Source: Streptomyces sp. WAC 04229 (GTDB lineage Bacteria; Actinomycetota; Actinomycetes; Streptomycetales; Streptomycetaceae). Taken from it: 33,135 bases of DNA. The stretch lies in NCBI RefSeq assembly GCF_003947455.1, contig NZ_QHJH01000072.1, positions 1 through 33,135 on the forward strand, given 5' to 3'. Positions 7,684 to 16,210 of the stretch are shown piece by piece. The stretch's first letter is position 1; every line of letters begins with the position of its first letter. The position numbers and the translations under genes were made by a program. The notes below the pieces were generated by a model, which was not told where the DNA came from, did no database searches, and saw only the letters and a program-made list of their open reading frames with translations.

Positions 7684-8535
7684 TCAGTTCGCCGAGCGCC
7701 GGTCCCGCACGGCCCGCCAGCGCTCCACCAGCCGCCCGTACGCCTCCCCCGCGGTGGCCGGGTCGCCCTCGCGCAGCGCCTCGATCCCCTCGGCCACGTC
7801 CGCCGCGGAGTGGTCGTCCTCCAGCTCCCCGGCCGGCACGGCGTGCACGAGCCCGCCGTAGTCCAGCTCCACGAGGGAGCGCGGGTGGAACTCCTCCAGC
7901 CAGCGCCCGACGTCCGTCAGCCCGTCGATCAGCGGACCCTCGTCCACGGCCTCCTTCAGGGCCCGCAGCCCCCGGGCCACCCGCCGCCGGGCCTGCACCA
8001 TCGGCGTCCGGTAGCGCAGTACCGGCGCGGTCGGCCCCTGGTCGCCGCCACCCTTGTCGTACTCCCGCTCCGCGTCGGAGACCAGCACGAACCAGTTGAT
8101 CGGCACCTGCCAGGTGGCGGTACGGATCCAGGGGCGGGCGTCGGGGTTGCGCTCCAGCCAGCGCTCGTAGTCCTGCGCGGTCTCACGGCGTACGACCGGG
8201 GGGATCAGGGCGTCGAGGACGGGCTCCGGGTAGTCCGCGGCCAGGTCTCCCAGGGCCTGCCACCCGCGCAGCCGGGTCCGCCAGGGGCAGACGCAGACCA
8301 CTCCGTCGACCTCCGCCACGAAGGCGTCGGCGCTCTCGTGCACCGGCACCGCCACCGGCGGGGTGGGCAGCAGGTCGGCCAGGGAGCGGCGCAGCTCCAC
8401 CTGGTAGGAGGGGAGGTCGGGGCGGCGGGCGTAGCGGGCCCAGTGCTCGCGCTCCGGCTCGCGGAAGGCGGCCAGCGGTTCGTACACGCGCAGGTACGCC
8501 GCGTAGGGGACGATCACCGAGGACACCTTGGGCAC
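7684..8535 (-). CDS. Conserved hypothetical protein (actinobacterial)
   Basis: A 283-residue soluble protein that I cannot assign to a named family. The start is the GTG at 8535, preceded by GGGGGAGGGAG at a suitable distance; the frame stays open further upstream but without conserved-looking sequence. It begins PKVSSVIVPYAAYLRVYEPL and has many acidic and Arg residues, a WRTRLRGWQALGDL segment and the aromatic stretch WQVPINWFVLV. No signal peptide, membrane segment or catalytic motif is evident. From memory, a homologue lies between bldC and vdh in S. coelicolor, which supports it as a real core gene. It is transcribed divergently from vdh across a gap of about 220 bases. Confidence 0.8.
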   Translation of the reverse strand: MPKVSSVIVPYAAYLRVYEPLAAFREPEREHWARYARRPDLPSYQVELRRSLADLLPTPPVAVPVHESADAFVAEVDGVVCVCPWRTRLRGWQALGDLAADYPEPVLDALIPPVVRRETAQDYERWLERNPDARPWIRTATWQVPINWFVLVSDAEREYDKGGGDQGPTAPVLRYRTPMVQARRRVARGLRALKEAVDEGPLIDGLTDVGRWLEEFHPRSLVELDYGGLVHAVPAGELEDDHSAADVAEGIEALREGDPATAGEAYGRLVERWRAVRDRRSAN

Positions 8536-8755
8536 GCCTGCTCCCTCCCCCGCGCTGCGCACCGAAAACCTGCCGGAGCCGATCACAAACGCGCGGGAAT
8601 CTCTGCAAATCGTCGCACGCCCGTACTCCGTGCGGAGGTGATCCTGGGCACGGTGCGGCGGGGAGACCCCGTCAGGCCCTAATCTCGTGCCACAGTCCCC
8701 GCCACCCTCACGGGGACAGGTCTCCACCCGCCGAACCTACACAGGAGTCACCACC

Positions 8756-9850
8756 GTGACCGACGTAACCGGCGCACCTGCTGATGTACTGCACACCCTG
8801 TTCCACTCGGACCAGGGGGGTCATGAGCAAGTCGTGCTCTGCCAGGACCGGGCCAGCGGCCTCAAGGCCGTCATCGCCCTCCACAACACCGCCCTGGGCC
8901 CCGCGCTCGGCGGTACCCGCTTCTACCCCTACGCGAACGAGGCGGACGCCGTCGCCGACGCGCTGAACCTCGCTCGCGGGATGTCGTACAAGAACGCCAT
9001 GGCCGGTCTCGACCACGGCGGCGGCAAGGCCGTGATCATCGGCGACCCGGAGCAGATCAAGAGCGAGGAACTGCTCCTCGCCTACGGCCGGTTCGTCGCC
9101 TCGCTGGGCGGCCGGTACGTCACCGCGTGCGACGTCGGCACCTACGTGGCCGACATGGACGTCGTGGCCCGCGAGTGCCAGTGGACCACCGGGCGCTCCC
9201 CCGAGAACGGCGGCGCCGGCGACTCCTCCGTGCTCACCGCCTTCGGCGTCTACCAGGGCATGCGGGCCTCCGCCCAGCACCTGTGGGGCGACCCGACACT
9301 GCGCGACCGCACCGTCGGCATCGCGGGCGTCGGCAAGGTCGGTCACCACCTGGTCGAGCACCTGCTCGCCGAGGGCGCGCACGTGGTCGTCACCGACGTG
9401 CGCAAGGACGTCGTGCGGGCCCTCACCGAACGGCACCCCTCGGTGGTCGCCGTCGCCGACACCGAGGCGCTGATCCGGGTGGAGAACCTCGACATCTACG
9501 CGCCCTGCGCACTCGGGGGTGCGCTCGACGACGACTCCGTGCCGGTGCTGACCGCCCGGGTGGTGTGCGGCGCCGCCAACAACCAGCTCGCCCACCCCGG
9601 AGTGGAGAAGGACCTCGCCGACCGCGGGATCCTCTACGCGCCGGACTACGTGGTGAACGCCGGCGGTGTCATCCAGGTCGCCGACGAGCTGCACGGCTTC
9701 GACTTCGAGCGGTGCAAGGCGAAGGCGGCGAAGATCTTCGACACCACGCTGGCCATATTCGCACGTGCGAATGAGGACGGCATTCCGCCGGCCGCCGCGG
9801 CCGACCGGATCGCCGAGCAGCGGATGGCGGAGGCGCGCCCGCGGGGGTGA
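8756..9850 (+). CDS. vdh: Valine (branched-chain amino acid) dehydrogenase
   Basis: A 364-residue Leu/Phe/Val dehydrogenase that oxidatively deaminates L-valine, leucine and isoleucine to their 2-oxo acids with NAD, feeding branched acyl-CoA precursors for fatty acids and polyketides. The GTG start at 8756 follows AGGAG at 8742-8746 and gives the family length. The active-site lysines fit K79 (in SYKNAM) and K91 (in the GGGKAVI motif). The NAD-binding Rossmann segment GVGKVGHHLVEHL lies near residue 190, followed by APCALGGALDD. It is monocistronic, with a hairpin after the stop. A TAATCT -10 candidate is at 8680-8685. Streptomyces Vdh is known to be controlled by nitrogen and carbon source; no specific operator is recognised here. 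Confidence 0.95.
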   Translation: MTDVTGAPADVLHTLFHSDQGGHEQVVLCQDRASGLKAVIALHNTALGPALGGTRFYPYANEADAVADALNLARGMSYKNAMAGLDHGGGKAVIIGDPEQIKSEELLLAYGRFVASLGGRYVTACDVGTYVADMDVVARECQWTTGRSPENGGAGDSSVLTAFGVYQGMRASAQHLWGDPTLRDRTVGIAGVGKVGHHLVEHLLAEGAHVVVTDVRKDVVRALTERHPSVVAVADTEALIRVENLDIYAPCALGGALDDDSVPVLTARVVCGAANNQLAHPGVEKDLADRGILYAPDYVVNAGGVIQVADELHGFDFERCKAKAAKIFDTTLAIFARANEDGIPPAAAADRIAEQRMAEARPRG

Positions 9851-10170
9851 TCCCGCGACGGTCCTCCGGTGATCGGGCAGGGCCGTCGCAGGTTTGACCG
9901 GTACCCGTCGGGGGGAGTTGGAGAGAACTCTCACTTATCCCGGCGGGTCGACCGTCGAAAGGTGGTTAAAATCGCCGTTGACCAGCGAGGACGGGGCGCC
10001 TCGAGGGTCCTGGGGATGGCCACGTGCTGCGGGCGACGTACCGTATGGGCGTGGGCTCAGGTACCGTGGAAGCCCTACGGACCGGTCTCTCCACGGAGAG
10101 CCCGTTCCGGACCATGAACGCGTGTCAAGACTCTGGGGCCGTCGAGCCCCGTCGTTGAGGGGGTCGAGCC
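9851..10170. other. Region between vdh and the DUF3073 gene
   Basis: No gene seen. It holds a hairpin after vdh (9855-9889), two TTGACC elements (about 9893 and 9979) without a well-placed -10, an A/T pocket GTTAAAATC near 9964, and a short dyad CTCTCC-ACG-GAGAG near 10088. The promoter of the downstream gene must lie here, but I cannot fix it. Confidence 0.45.
9855..9889 (+). terminator. Possible terminator after vdh
   Basis: GCGACGG (9855-9861) pairs with CCGTCGC (9883-9889) four bases after the vdh stop codon; the hairpin has a long internal loop and a weak T tail (AGGTTTGACC). Confidence 0.4.
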
Positions 10171-10425
10171 ATGGGGCGCGGCCGGGCCAAGGCCAAGCAG
10201 ACGAAGGTCGCCCGCCAGCTGAAGTACAACAGCGGTGGGACTGATCTCTCCCGCCTGGCCGAGGAGCTGGGCGCATCGCCGTCGAATTCGCAACCGCCGA
10301 ATGGCGAGCAATTCGAGGACGATGAGCAAGACGATGACGTGTACGCCAAGTACGCCGACCTCTATGAGGACGACGACGAGGACGAGGACGGCCAGTCCCC
10401 GGGCCAACAGCGACGCGGCGCTTGA
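10171..10425 (+). CDS. Small DUF3073 protein
   Basis: An 84-residue protein with a strongly two-part composition. The N-terminus is basic (MGRGRAKAKQTKVARQLKY, about residues 1-19), followed by SGGTDLSRLAEELG. The C-terminal half is acidic, with runs of Asp and Glu between about residues 48 and 73. This fits the DUF3073 family of actinobacteria. Its function is unknown; the basic head suggests nucleic-acid or ribosome contact, which is inference only. GAGGGGG at 10156-10162 is the likely ribosome binding site. It converges with purM, and a shared bidirectional terminator lies between them. Confidence 0.88.
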   Translation: MGRGRAKAKQTKVARQLKYNSGGTDLSRLAEELGASPSNSQPPNGEQFEDDEQDDDVYAKYADLYEDDDEDEDGQSPGQQRRGA

Positions 10426-10443
10426 CCTTGCACTGAGCACCTT

Positions 10444-10473
10444 CCCGGTCGGTGACGTATGTCACCGGCCGGG
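10444..10473. terminator. Bidirectional terminator between the DUF3073 gene and purM
   Basis: A 13-bp stem (10444-10456 with 10461-10473, one T-G pair) with loop GTAT, placed between the two convergent stop codons, serves both genes. Confidence 0.85.
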
Positions 10474-10494
10474 TTCTGTGCTACCCGCGGGATC

Positions 10495-11562
10495 TCAGCC
10501 GGCGTAGTCGCCCACCAGTGCCGCGCCCGTCTCGTGGTCCGTGCGGTCGGTGATCTCACCGGCCACCCAGGCGTCCACGCCGCGGTCGGCCAGGGTCGTG
10601 AGGGCCACGTCCGTCGATTCCTCGGGCACGATCGCGATCATGCCCACGCCCATGTTCAGGGTCTTCTCCAGCTCCAGGCGCTCGACCCGGCCGGTGCGGC
10701 CGACGAGGTCGAAGATCGCGCCCGGGGTCCAGGTGGAGCGGTCGACGACGGCGTGCAGTCCGTCGGGGATCACACGGGCCAGGTTGGCCGCGAGGCCACC
10801 GCCGGTGACGTGGCTGAAGGCGTGGACCTCGGTGGTGCGCAGGAGGGCCAGGCAGTCCAGGGAGTAGATCTTGGTCGGCTCCAGCAGCTCCTCGCCGAGG
10901 GTGCGGCCCAGACCGTCCAGGTGGGCGTCGAGCGCCAGCCCACCCTCGTTCAGCAGGACGTGCCGGACGAGCGAGTACCCGTTCGAGTGAAGCCCGGAGG
11001 ACGCCATGGCGATCACCGCGTCACCCGTACGGATGCGATCCGCGCCGAGAACCCGGTCGGCCTCCACGACGCCCGTACCGGCGCCGGCGACGTCGAAGTC
11101 GTCCTCGCCGAGCAGGCCGGGGTGCTCGGCGGTCTCGCCGCCCACCAGGGCGCAGCCGGCCAGTACACACCCTTCGGCGATGCCCTTGACGATCGCGGCG
11201 ACGCGCTCGGGGTGGACCTTGCCGACGCAGATGTAGTCGGTCATGAAGAGCGGCTCGGCGCCGCACACCACGATGTCGTCCATGACCATGGCGACCAGGT
11301 CGTGGCCGATGCTGTCGTAGACGCCCAGCTGCCGGGCGATGTCGACCTTGGTGCCCACGCCGTCGGTGGCGGAGGCGAGCAGGGGGCGCTCGTAGTTCTT
11401 GAGCGCGGAGGCGTCGAAGAGTCCGGCGAAGCCGCCGATGCCGCCGAGGACCTCGGGGCGGCGGGTCTTCTTCACCCACTCCTTCATCAGTTCGACGGCG
11501 CGGTCGCCCGCCTCGATGTCGACGCCCGCGGCTGCGTAGCTGGCACCAGTTGTGTCAGGCAT
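10495..11562 (-). CDS. purM: Phosphoribosylformylglycinamidine cyclo-ligase (AIR synthetase)
   Basis: This 355-residue PurM closes FGAM to aminoimidazole ribotide with ATP, the fifth step of de novo purine synthesis. The ATP-binding N-terminus begins TGASYAAAGVDI, and the family signature GVGTKVDIARQLG followed by DSIGHDLVAMVMDD is intact. The length is normal. The ATG at 11562 has GAAGG about 11 bases upstream. It lies 47 bases after purF on the same strand with no terminator between, so purF-purM is very probably an operon. Transcription ends at the hairpin at 10444-10473. Confidence 0.97.
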   Translation of the reverse strand: MPDTTGASYAAAGVDIEAGDRAVELMKEWVKKTRRPEVLGGIGGFAGLFDASALKNYERPLLASATDGVGTKVDIARQLGVYDSIGHDLVAMVMDDIVVCGAEPLFMTDYICVGKVHPERVAAIVKGIAEGCVLAGCALVGGETAEHPGLLGEDDFDVAGAGTGVVEADRVLGADRIRTGDAVIAMASSGLHSNGYSLVRHVLLNEGGLALDAHLDGLGRTLGEELLEPTKIYSLDCLALLRTTEVHAFSHVTGGGLAANLARVIPDGLHAVVDRSTWTPGAIFDLVGRTGRVERLELEKTLNMGVGMIAIVPEESTDVALTTLADRGVDAWVAGEITDRTDHETGAALVGDYAG

Positions 11563-11609
11563 GACGATTCAGACCTTCGTGTCGTACGGCAGGTATTGCG
11601 GACGGACGG

Positions 11610-13136
11610 CTACGGGCGACGGATGGCGTCGGCGGCGGCCGTACCGGCGGGCCCGGCGGCCAGCTCGGTCTCCAGGAGCTGCTTGCCGAGCAGCTCGGGG
11701 TCGGGGAGCTCCATCGGGTATTCGCCGTCGAAGCAGGCGCGGCACAGGTTCGGCTTGGCGATGGTGGTCGCCTCGATCATGCCGTCGATGGAGATGTAGG
11801 CGAGGGAGTCGGCGCCCATGGAGGTGCCGATCTCCTCGACGCTCATGCCGTTGGCGATGAGCTCGGCGCGGGTGGCGAAGTCGATGCCGAAGAAGCAGGG
11901 CCACTTCACCGGGGGGGACGAGATCCGGATGTGGACCTCGGCGGCGCCGGCCTCGCGGAGCATGCGGACCAGGGCCCGCTGGGTGTTGCCGCGGACGATC
12001 GAGTCGTCCACGACGACCAGCCGCTTGCCCTTGATGACTTCCTTCAGGGGGTTCAGCTTCAGGCGGATGCCCAGCTGGCGGATGGTCTGCGAGGGCTGGA
12101 TGAAGGTGCGGCCGACGTAGGCGTTCTTGACCAGACCGTTACCGAAGGGGATGCCGGAGGCCTCGGCGTACCCGATGGCGGCGGGCGTGCCGGACTCCGG
12201 GGTCGCTATGACCAGGTCGGCCTCGGCGGGGGCCTCCTTCGCCAGCTTGCGGCCCATCTCGACGCGCGAGAGGTAGACGTTGCGGCCGGCGATGTCGGTG
12301 TCCGGGCGGGCCAGGTACACGTATTCGAAGACGCAGCCCTTGGGCTTCGCTTCCGCGAATCGGGAAGTGCGCAGGCCGTTCTCGTCGATGGCGACGAACT
12401 CGCCCGGCTCGATCTCCCGGACGAAGCTGGCGCCGCAGATGTCGAGGGCGGCGGACTCGGAGGCGACCACCCAGCCGCGCTCCAGCCGCCCGAGGACCAG
12501 CGGGCGGATGCCCTGCGGGTCACGGGCGGCGTAGAGGGTGTGCTCGTCCATGAAGACGAGGGAGAAGGCGCCGCGCACCTGGGGCAGCACCTTGCCGGCC
12601 GCCTCCTCGATGGTCAGCGGCTTGCCGTCGTCGTCCACCTGGCCCGCGAGCAGGGCCGTGACCAGGTCGGTGTCGTTGGTCGCCGCGACCCGGGTGGAGC
12701 GGCCGTCCTGCTTGGGCAGGTCGGCGACCATCTCGGCGAGCTGGGCGGTGTTGACGAGGTTGCCGTTGTGCCCGAGCGCGATGGAACCCTGCGCGGTGGC
12801 ACGGAACGTCGGCTGGGCGTTCTCCCACACGGAGGCACCGGTGGTCGAGTAGCGGGCGTGACCGACCGCGATGTGACCCTGGAGCGAACCGAGTGAGGTC
12901 TCGTCGAAGACCTGGGAGACCAGGCCCATGTCCTTGAAGACGAGGATCTGGGAACCGTTGCTTACCGCGATACCCGCGGATTCCTGGCCTCGATGCTGGA
13001 GGGCGTAGAGCCCGAAGTAGGAGAGCTTTGCGACCTCTTCGCCAGGAGCCCAGACACCGAAGACGCCGCATGCGTCCTGGGGGCCCTTCTCGCCTGGAAG
13101 CAGATCGTGATTGAGTCGACCGTCACCACGTGGCAC
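11610..13136 (-). CDS. purF: Amidophosphoribosyltransferase
   Basis: This 508-residue PurF catalyses the first committed step, PRPP plus glutamine to phosphoribosylamine. The protein has a 22-residue propeptide before the catalytic Cys23 (DACGVFG), so it is of the self-processed Bacillus type. The glutaminase domain continues with YALQHRGQESAG. The PRPP loop is VVVDDSIVRGNT. Cysteines suited to a 4Fe-4S cluster are present in KGCVFEY, PCFFGID and NLCRAC (C465, C468). The start is GTG at 13136. It has no ribosome binding site, but TACACT lies exactly seven bases before it, which suggests a leaderless mRNA. A bulged dyad lies upstream at 13161-13197. It is followed by purM. Confidence 0.97.
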   Translation of the reverse strand: MPRGDGRLNHDLLPGEKGPQDACGVFGVWAPGEEVAKLSYFGLYALQHRGQESAGIAVSNGSQILVFKDMGLVSQVFDETSLGSLQGHIAVGHARYSTTGASVWENAQPTFRATAQGSIALGHNGNLVNTAQLAEMVADLPKQDGRSTRVAATNDTDLVTALLAGQVDDDGKPLTIEEAAGKVLPQVRGAFSLVFMDEHTLYAARDPQGIRPLVLGRLERGWVVASESAALDICGASFVREIEPGEFVAIDENGLRTSRFAEAKPKGCVFEYVYLARPDTDIAGRNVYLSRVEMGRKLAKEAPAEADLVIATPESGTPAAIGYAEASGIPFGNGLVKNAYVGRTFIQPSQTIRQLGIRLKLNPLKEVIKGKRLVVVDDSIVRGNTQRALVRMLREAGAAEVHIRISSPPVKWPCFFGIDFATRAELIANGMSVEEIGTSMGADSLAYISIDGMIEATTIAKPNLCRACFDGEYPMELPDPELLGKQLLETELAAGPAGTAAADAIRRP

Positions 13137-13143
13137 GCCACCG

Positions 13144-13149
13144 AGTGTA
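13144..13149 (-). promoter_or_regulatory. -10 box of purF (leaderless)
   Basis: TACACT ends seven bases before the GTG start, so transcription should begin at or very near the start codon. The -35 region would fall in the right arm of the dyad at 13161-13197. Confidence 0.5.
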
Positions 13150-13160
13150 GGCGAGATCGA

Positions 13161-13197
13161 CCACTGGTCCGAATTTGGGATTTCGGCTCACCAGTGG
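13161..13197. promoter_or_regulatory. Bulged inverted repeat upstream of purF
   Basis: CCACTGGTCCGAA (13161-13173) is repeated in inverted form at 13182-13197 with three extra bases (CTC at 13187-13189) inside the arm. It sits between the stop codon of the lipoprotein gene and the purF -10 box. It could be a terminator for the upstream gene, though a T tail is lacking, or an operator covering the -35 of purF. Confidence 0.55.
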
Positions 13198-13198
13198 A

Positions 13199-13987
13199 TC
13201 ACCGATCGGCCACGGCTCGCACGGTCGTCCCGTCTTCGCTGGTCAGGGTGAGGGTTTCCTGATCGATCCGGTAATCGACCGGACCCTTGAGGAAGCTCAG
13301 CATCCGCTTCTCGGCGTCCATGAGTGAGCCTTCGCACATCATTCGGGTCGTGGAAGGGGCGCCGACGGTGATACGCCCGTCGCTGACGGTGGCCTTGGCG
13401 TTGACGCGGTTGCAGGGGAGGCGGCCGGAGACGGTCTTGGCCTCCGGGTCGAAGGTGAGGTGGGCGCGTTCCTGCTGGGCCGGGCTGGTCACGGTCCACT
13501 TGGTGCCGTACAGGGACGCGTCCTGCGCCCGGCTGAGCTCGACGGTGTCGCCGCCGGAGGTGGTGAACGTCAGGCCGTCGCCCTCGCTCTCGGTGGTGAG
13601 CGTGCCGGTGGTGAGGGCGCGGCCGAGGGACTTCTCGAACTCGACGGGCGTCTTGTCGCAGGCCTTCTCGGTGAACATGGCGTCCGTGAGCCGGACGCGT
13701 TCGCCCTTGACGTCGGCGCGCGCGCTGAAGGTGTTGCAGCCGGTGCTGCCCTCCGCCTCGCCTGCGTCGTCGATCCGGACCCGTGCCTCGTCCGGTGCCT
13801 TGTGGGTGGTGCCGTCGACGGTGACGCTGTCGATGCTCCACTGCACGCCGGTGATGGGCTTTCCGGCGCCTACGGAGGCGCTGCCGTCGTCCGCCTTCTC
13901 GCTGCCGCAGGCCGCGGCGAGCGGGACGAGCGCGGCGACGGCCGCCACGGTCAGGGTCTTCCTTCGCTGCTGCTTCTGCCTGTACAT
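13199..13987 (-). CDS. META-domain lipoprotein
   Basis: A 262-residue secreted lipoprotein. A basic N-terminus (RQKQQRRK), a hydrophobic segment and the lipobox LAAAC put lipidated Cys27 at the mature N-terminus. Two META (HslJ-like) domains follow: one with GSTGCNTFSA near residue 80, the other with GRLPCNRVNAK near 190. Each has the conserved Cys-Asn, plus later AFTEKAC- and MMCEG-type cysteines that could form disulphides. HslJ-type proteins are linked to stress or novobiocin resistance in E. coli; the function here is unknown. The ATG at 13987 lacks a clear ribosome binding site. The gene is upstream of purF on the same strand. Confidence 0.88.
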   Translation of the reverse strand: MYRQKQQRRKTLTVAAVAALVPLAAACGSEKADDGSASVGAGKPITGVQWSIDSVTVDGTTHKAPDEARVRIDDAGEAEGSTGCNTFSARADVKGERVRLTDAMFTEKACDKTPVEFEKSLGRALTTGTLTTESEGDGLTFTTSGGDTVELSRAQDASLYGTKWTVTSPAQQERAHLTFDPEAKTVSGRLPCNRVNAKATVSDGRITVGAPSTTRMMCEGSLMDAEKRMLSFLKGPVDYRIDQETLTLTSEDGTTVRAVADR

Positions 13988-14059
13988 GGCGATTCGACGG
14001 AGGACTGGAGGATCTGGTTCCCCCCGCTCTCCCCGCGGCCGGCGGCGGGCGTCGCCCGG

Positions 14060-14857
14060 TCAGCCGAGCAGGGGCAGCAGCGCACCCAGGTCGGCCCGCT
14101 CGCCGCTCGCGCTCAGCTTCGCCTCGGCCACGGCGTCCTTCCAGGTCAGCCGCCCGGTGGCGAGCCGGATCCAGGTCAGCGGGTCGGTCTCGACGACGTT
14201 GGGCGGGGTGCCCCTGGTGTGCCGGGGGCCCTCGACGCACTGGACGACGGCGTACGGCGGGATCCGCACCTCGGTCGAGGCGCCGGGCGCCTTCACGGCG
14301 AGCGCGTCGGCGAGCAGCCGGGTGGCGGCGGCCAGGGCCTGCCGGTCGAGGGGGATGTCGAGGCCGGGCACGGCGGCGGTGAGGTCGTCGGTGTGGACGA
14401 CGAGTTCGACGGTGCGGGTGACGACGTAGTCGGCGAGCGGCAGGGCGCCCGCGCTGGTGGGGAGCAGCCGGCTGCCCGGGTGGGTGTCGAGGCGCTCGGT
14501 GAAGCGCCGCTCGACGTCGGCGAGATGGGCGTCGAGGTCGGCGTGCTCGGCGGCCAGCCGCCGGGCGGTGCCGGCGATGGCGTCCGCGTCGGCGGCGATC
14601 GCGAACGGCCAGTCGAGCAGCCGCCCGTCCTGCCGCGCCGGTTCGGGCTCGTCGAGCAGCCGGTCCACGGCCGTCAGTGCCATCCCGACGTGCGCGACCA
14701 GCTCCCGCACGGTCCAGTCCCCGAGCCGGGTCGGCAACGCGCGCTGCTCGGCCGTGAGACCGCGGACGGCCGCCCGCACGTTCCCGAACTGAGCGAGGAC
14801 GGCGGCACGGGTGCGGGCGGGGTCGTAGGCGCGGGGGCGTCTTCTGGCGGGCGGCAT
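14060..14857 (-). CDS. Maleylpyruvate isomerase-like, mycothiol-dependent-type protein with sterol-carrier-like C-terminus
   Basis: A 265-residue protein. The N-terminal DinB-like four-helix domain has the metal-ligand pattern of MDMPI: His56 (ELVAHVG), Glu151 and His155 (RTVELVVHTDDL). The C-terminal part (about 185-265) resembles the bacterial SCP2-like domain of these proteins, with WIRLATGRLTW. Family members use mycothiol for isomerase or transferase reactions; the substrate here is not known. The ATG at 14857 has no ribosome binding site. TAGGCT lies exactly seven bases before it, so the mRNA is probably leaderless. It precedes the META lipoprotein gene by about 70 bases and may be co-transcribed with it. 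Confidence 0.85.
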   Translation of the reverse strand: MPPARRRPRAYDPARTRAAVLAQFGNVRAAVRGLTAEQRALPTRLGDWTVRELVAHVGMALTAVDRLLDEPEPARQDGRLLDWPFAIAADADAIAGTARRLAAEHADLDAHLADVERRFTERLDTHPGSRLLPTSAGALPLADYVVTRTVELVVHTDDLTAAVPGLDIPLDRQALAAATRLLADALAVKAPGASTEVRIPPYAVVQCVEGPRHTRGTPPNVVETDPLTWIRLATGRLTWKDAVAEAKLSASGERADLGALLPLLG

Positions 14858-14864
14858 GGGGGCG

Positions 14865-14870
14865 AGCCTA
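14865..14870 (-). promoter_or_regulatory. -10 box of the MDMPI-like gene (leaderless)
   Basis: TAGGCT followed by CGCCCCC and then ATG. The seven-base gap puts the transcription start at the start codon. The same TTAGGCT-N-GCCCC block precedes purD. Confidence 0.5.
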
Positions 14871-14912
14871 ACGACTCCTCATGGGGGGCCGGCTACTCCG
14901 TCGGCCAGTCCC

Positions 14913-16148
14913 TCAATGCTCGCCCCAGTCGGCGCGGAACGTGGAGTGACCGGGGAAGACGACGTCCGTGCAGTGGCGGCGGGTGGTCACGTCGTCGACG
15001 TAGGCGCGGAAGACGTCCTCCATCCGGGAGGCCACCAGCTTGGCGTAGCCGCGGCGGCCGAGCGTCATGGTGTGGATCTGGGGGCGGCCGTCGCAGACGG
15101 ACGAGGCCCACCAGACAGGGTCCGTGGCGCTGCGGCCCGCCTTCCCGGGAACCGCCGGTTCCGGGGTCTCGCCGTCGTCGGTGCTGGTGAGGTGGAGGTT
15201 GTCGGTGACCGGGCCGGCATAGGTGCGGAGGGACACGAACCACTCGCCCGGCATGTCCGGGCTGTTCAGCCAGTCGTGCGCGTCGGTCTCCTTCGCGTAC
15301 ACCCTGTTGGCGCGGCCGAGGTCGAGCACCAGACCGCAGCTCTCGTCCCAGGCCCGGCCGTCCGTGCGGCTCTCGACGACCTCGTCCGGGTACGGCGACC
15401 GGTCGCTGAGGCCGGTCTTCCCGTACCAGGCGCAGGTCCCCTCCGCCCGCTTGGCCGGGACGGGCCCCGCGGTCAGGGCGGGCACGTCGTCGGGAGCGTC
15501 CGGCAGGCGCTCGGCGCAGCCGAGCCGGTCGGCGAGGTTGTTGGCGGTTTCCACGGCCGTCTCGGCGAGGACGGTGCGGTCATGGCCGCTCACCTGGCCC
15601 CCTCGCGGCGGCATCAGCTCGGCCCGCGCCCACAGGGCCCGCACGGAGGGGTCCTCCGCCGTTCCTTCCGCGCACGGCAGCTGCACGGTGACCGAGGAGT
15701 CGGTGACGCGGCCGGCGATGCCGCCGCCCAGGGGCTGCGGTGGGTAGGTGGTCCGGCCGAGTATGCCGATCGGGCCCTTCGTCGGTGCGTCCGCGATCTG
15801 GGGTTGGCCGGCCGGCAGGACGCCCATCTGCCCGGTGAAGAACCAGCGGATGCCGGTGTCGGTGCCGGCCCGTTCGCCCGCCTCCGTACTGAAGATCTCG
15901 CAGTCGTGCGGGATCCCCGTGTCCGGGTCGAAGCTGTCGTCGTCGAGTCTCCGGTGCGAGATGGTGCCGCCCGCTTCGGAGAGGTCCAGCACCCGGCCCG
16001 CCGGGACGAGTCCCCCGCAGGCCGCGTCGATCTGCCGGTGGTTGTTCCACACCACCCAGATCTCCCGGCCGCTCCAGCCGATGGCCACCACCGCGGCCAG
16101 GCACAGCACGACGTTGACCGTCTTGCGCACCCCGTCCGGTATCCGCAC
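14913..16148 (-). CDS. Membrane-anchored protein of unknown function
   Basis: A 411-residue protein that I do not recognise. The GTG at 16148 is preceded by GGGGGAG. A single hydrophobic segment (about residues 10-28, TVNVVLCLAAVVAIGW) after basic residues acts as a signal anchor. The large remainder would then be extracellular. It contains scattered cysteines (DAACGG, HDCEIF, LPCAEG, RLGCAE, GTCAWYG, ESCGLV, VCDGRPQ, RRHCTD), enough for several disulphides, and repeated segments reminiscent of the Cys-rich exported proteins common in Streptomyces. No catalytic motif is seen. It sits between the M23 peptidase and the MDMPI-like gene on the same strand. Confidence 0.75.
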   Translation of the reverse strand: MRIPDGVRKTVNVVLCLAAVVAIGWSGREIWVVWNNHRQIDAACGGLVPAGRVLDLSEAGGTISHRRLDDDSFDPDTGIPHDCEIFSTEAGERAGTDTGIRWFFTGQMGVLPAGQPQIADAPTKGPIGILGRTTYPPQPLGGGIAGRVTDSSVTVQLPCAEGTAEDPSVRALWARAELMPPRGGQVSGHDRTVLAETAVETANNLADRLGCAERLPDAPDDVPALTAGPVPAKRAEGTCAWYGKTGLSDRSPYPDEVVESRTDGRAWDESCGLVLDLGRANRVYAKETDAHDWLNSPDMPGEWFVSLRTYAGPVTDNLHLTSTDDGETPEPAVPGKAGRSATDPVWWASSVCDGRPQIHTMTLGRRGYAKLVASRMEDVFRAYVDDVTTRRHCTDVVFPGHSTFRADWGEH

Positions 16149-16210
16149 CGCTCCCCCGTCCCCCTGCGGCCCCCGTCGGCGCCGCGCTCCCCGCTGAAGC
16201 TAACAGGTGC

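Noticed and set aside
10368..10390. GAC/GAG tandem repeat inside the DUF3073 gene
   Set aside because: It simply encodes the acidic Asp/Glu tail and is not a separate repeat element.
10459..11799. 446-codon plus-strand frame opposite purM
   Set aside because: Shadow of purM; low-complexity composition.
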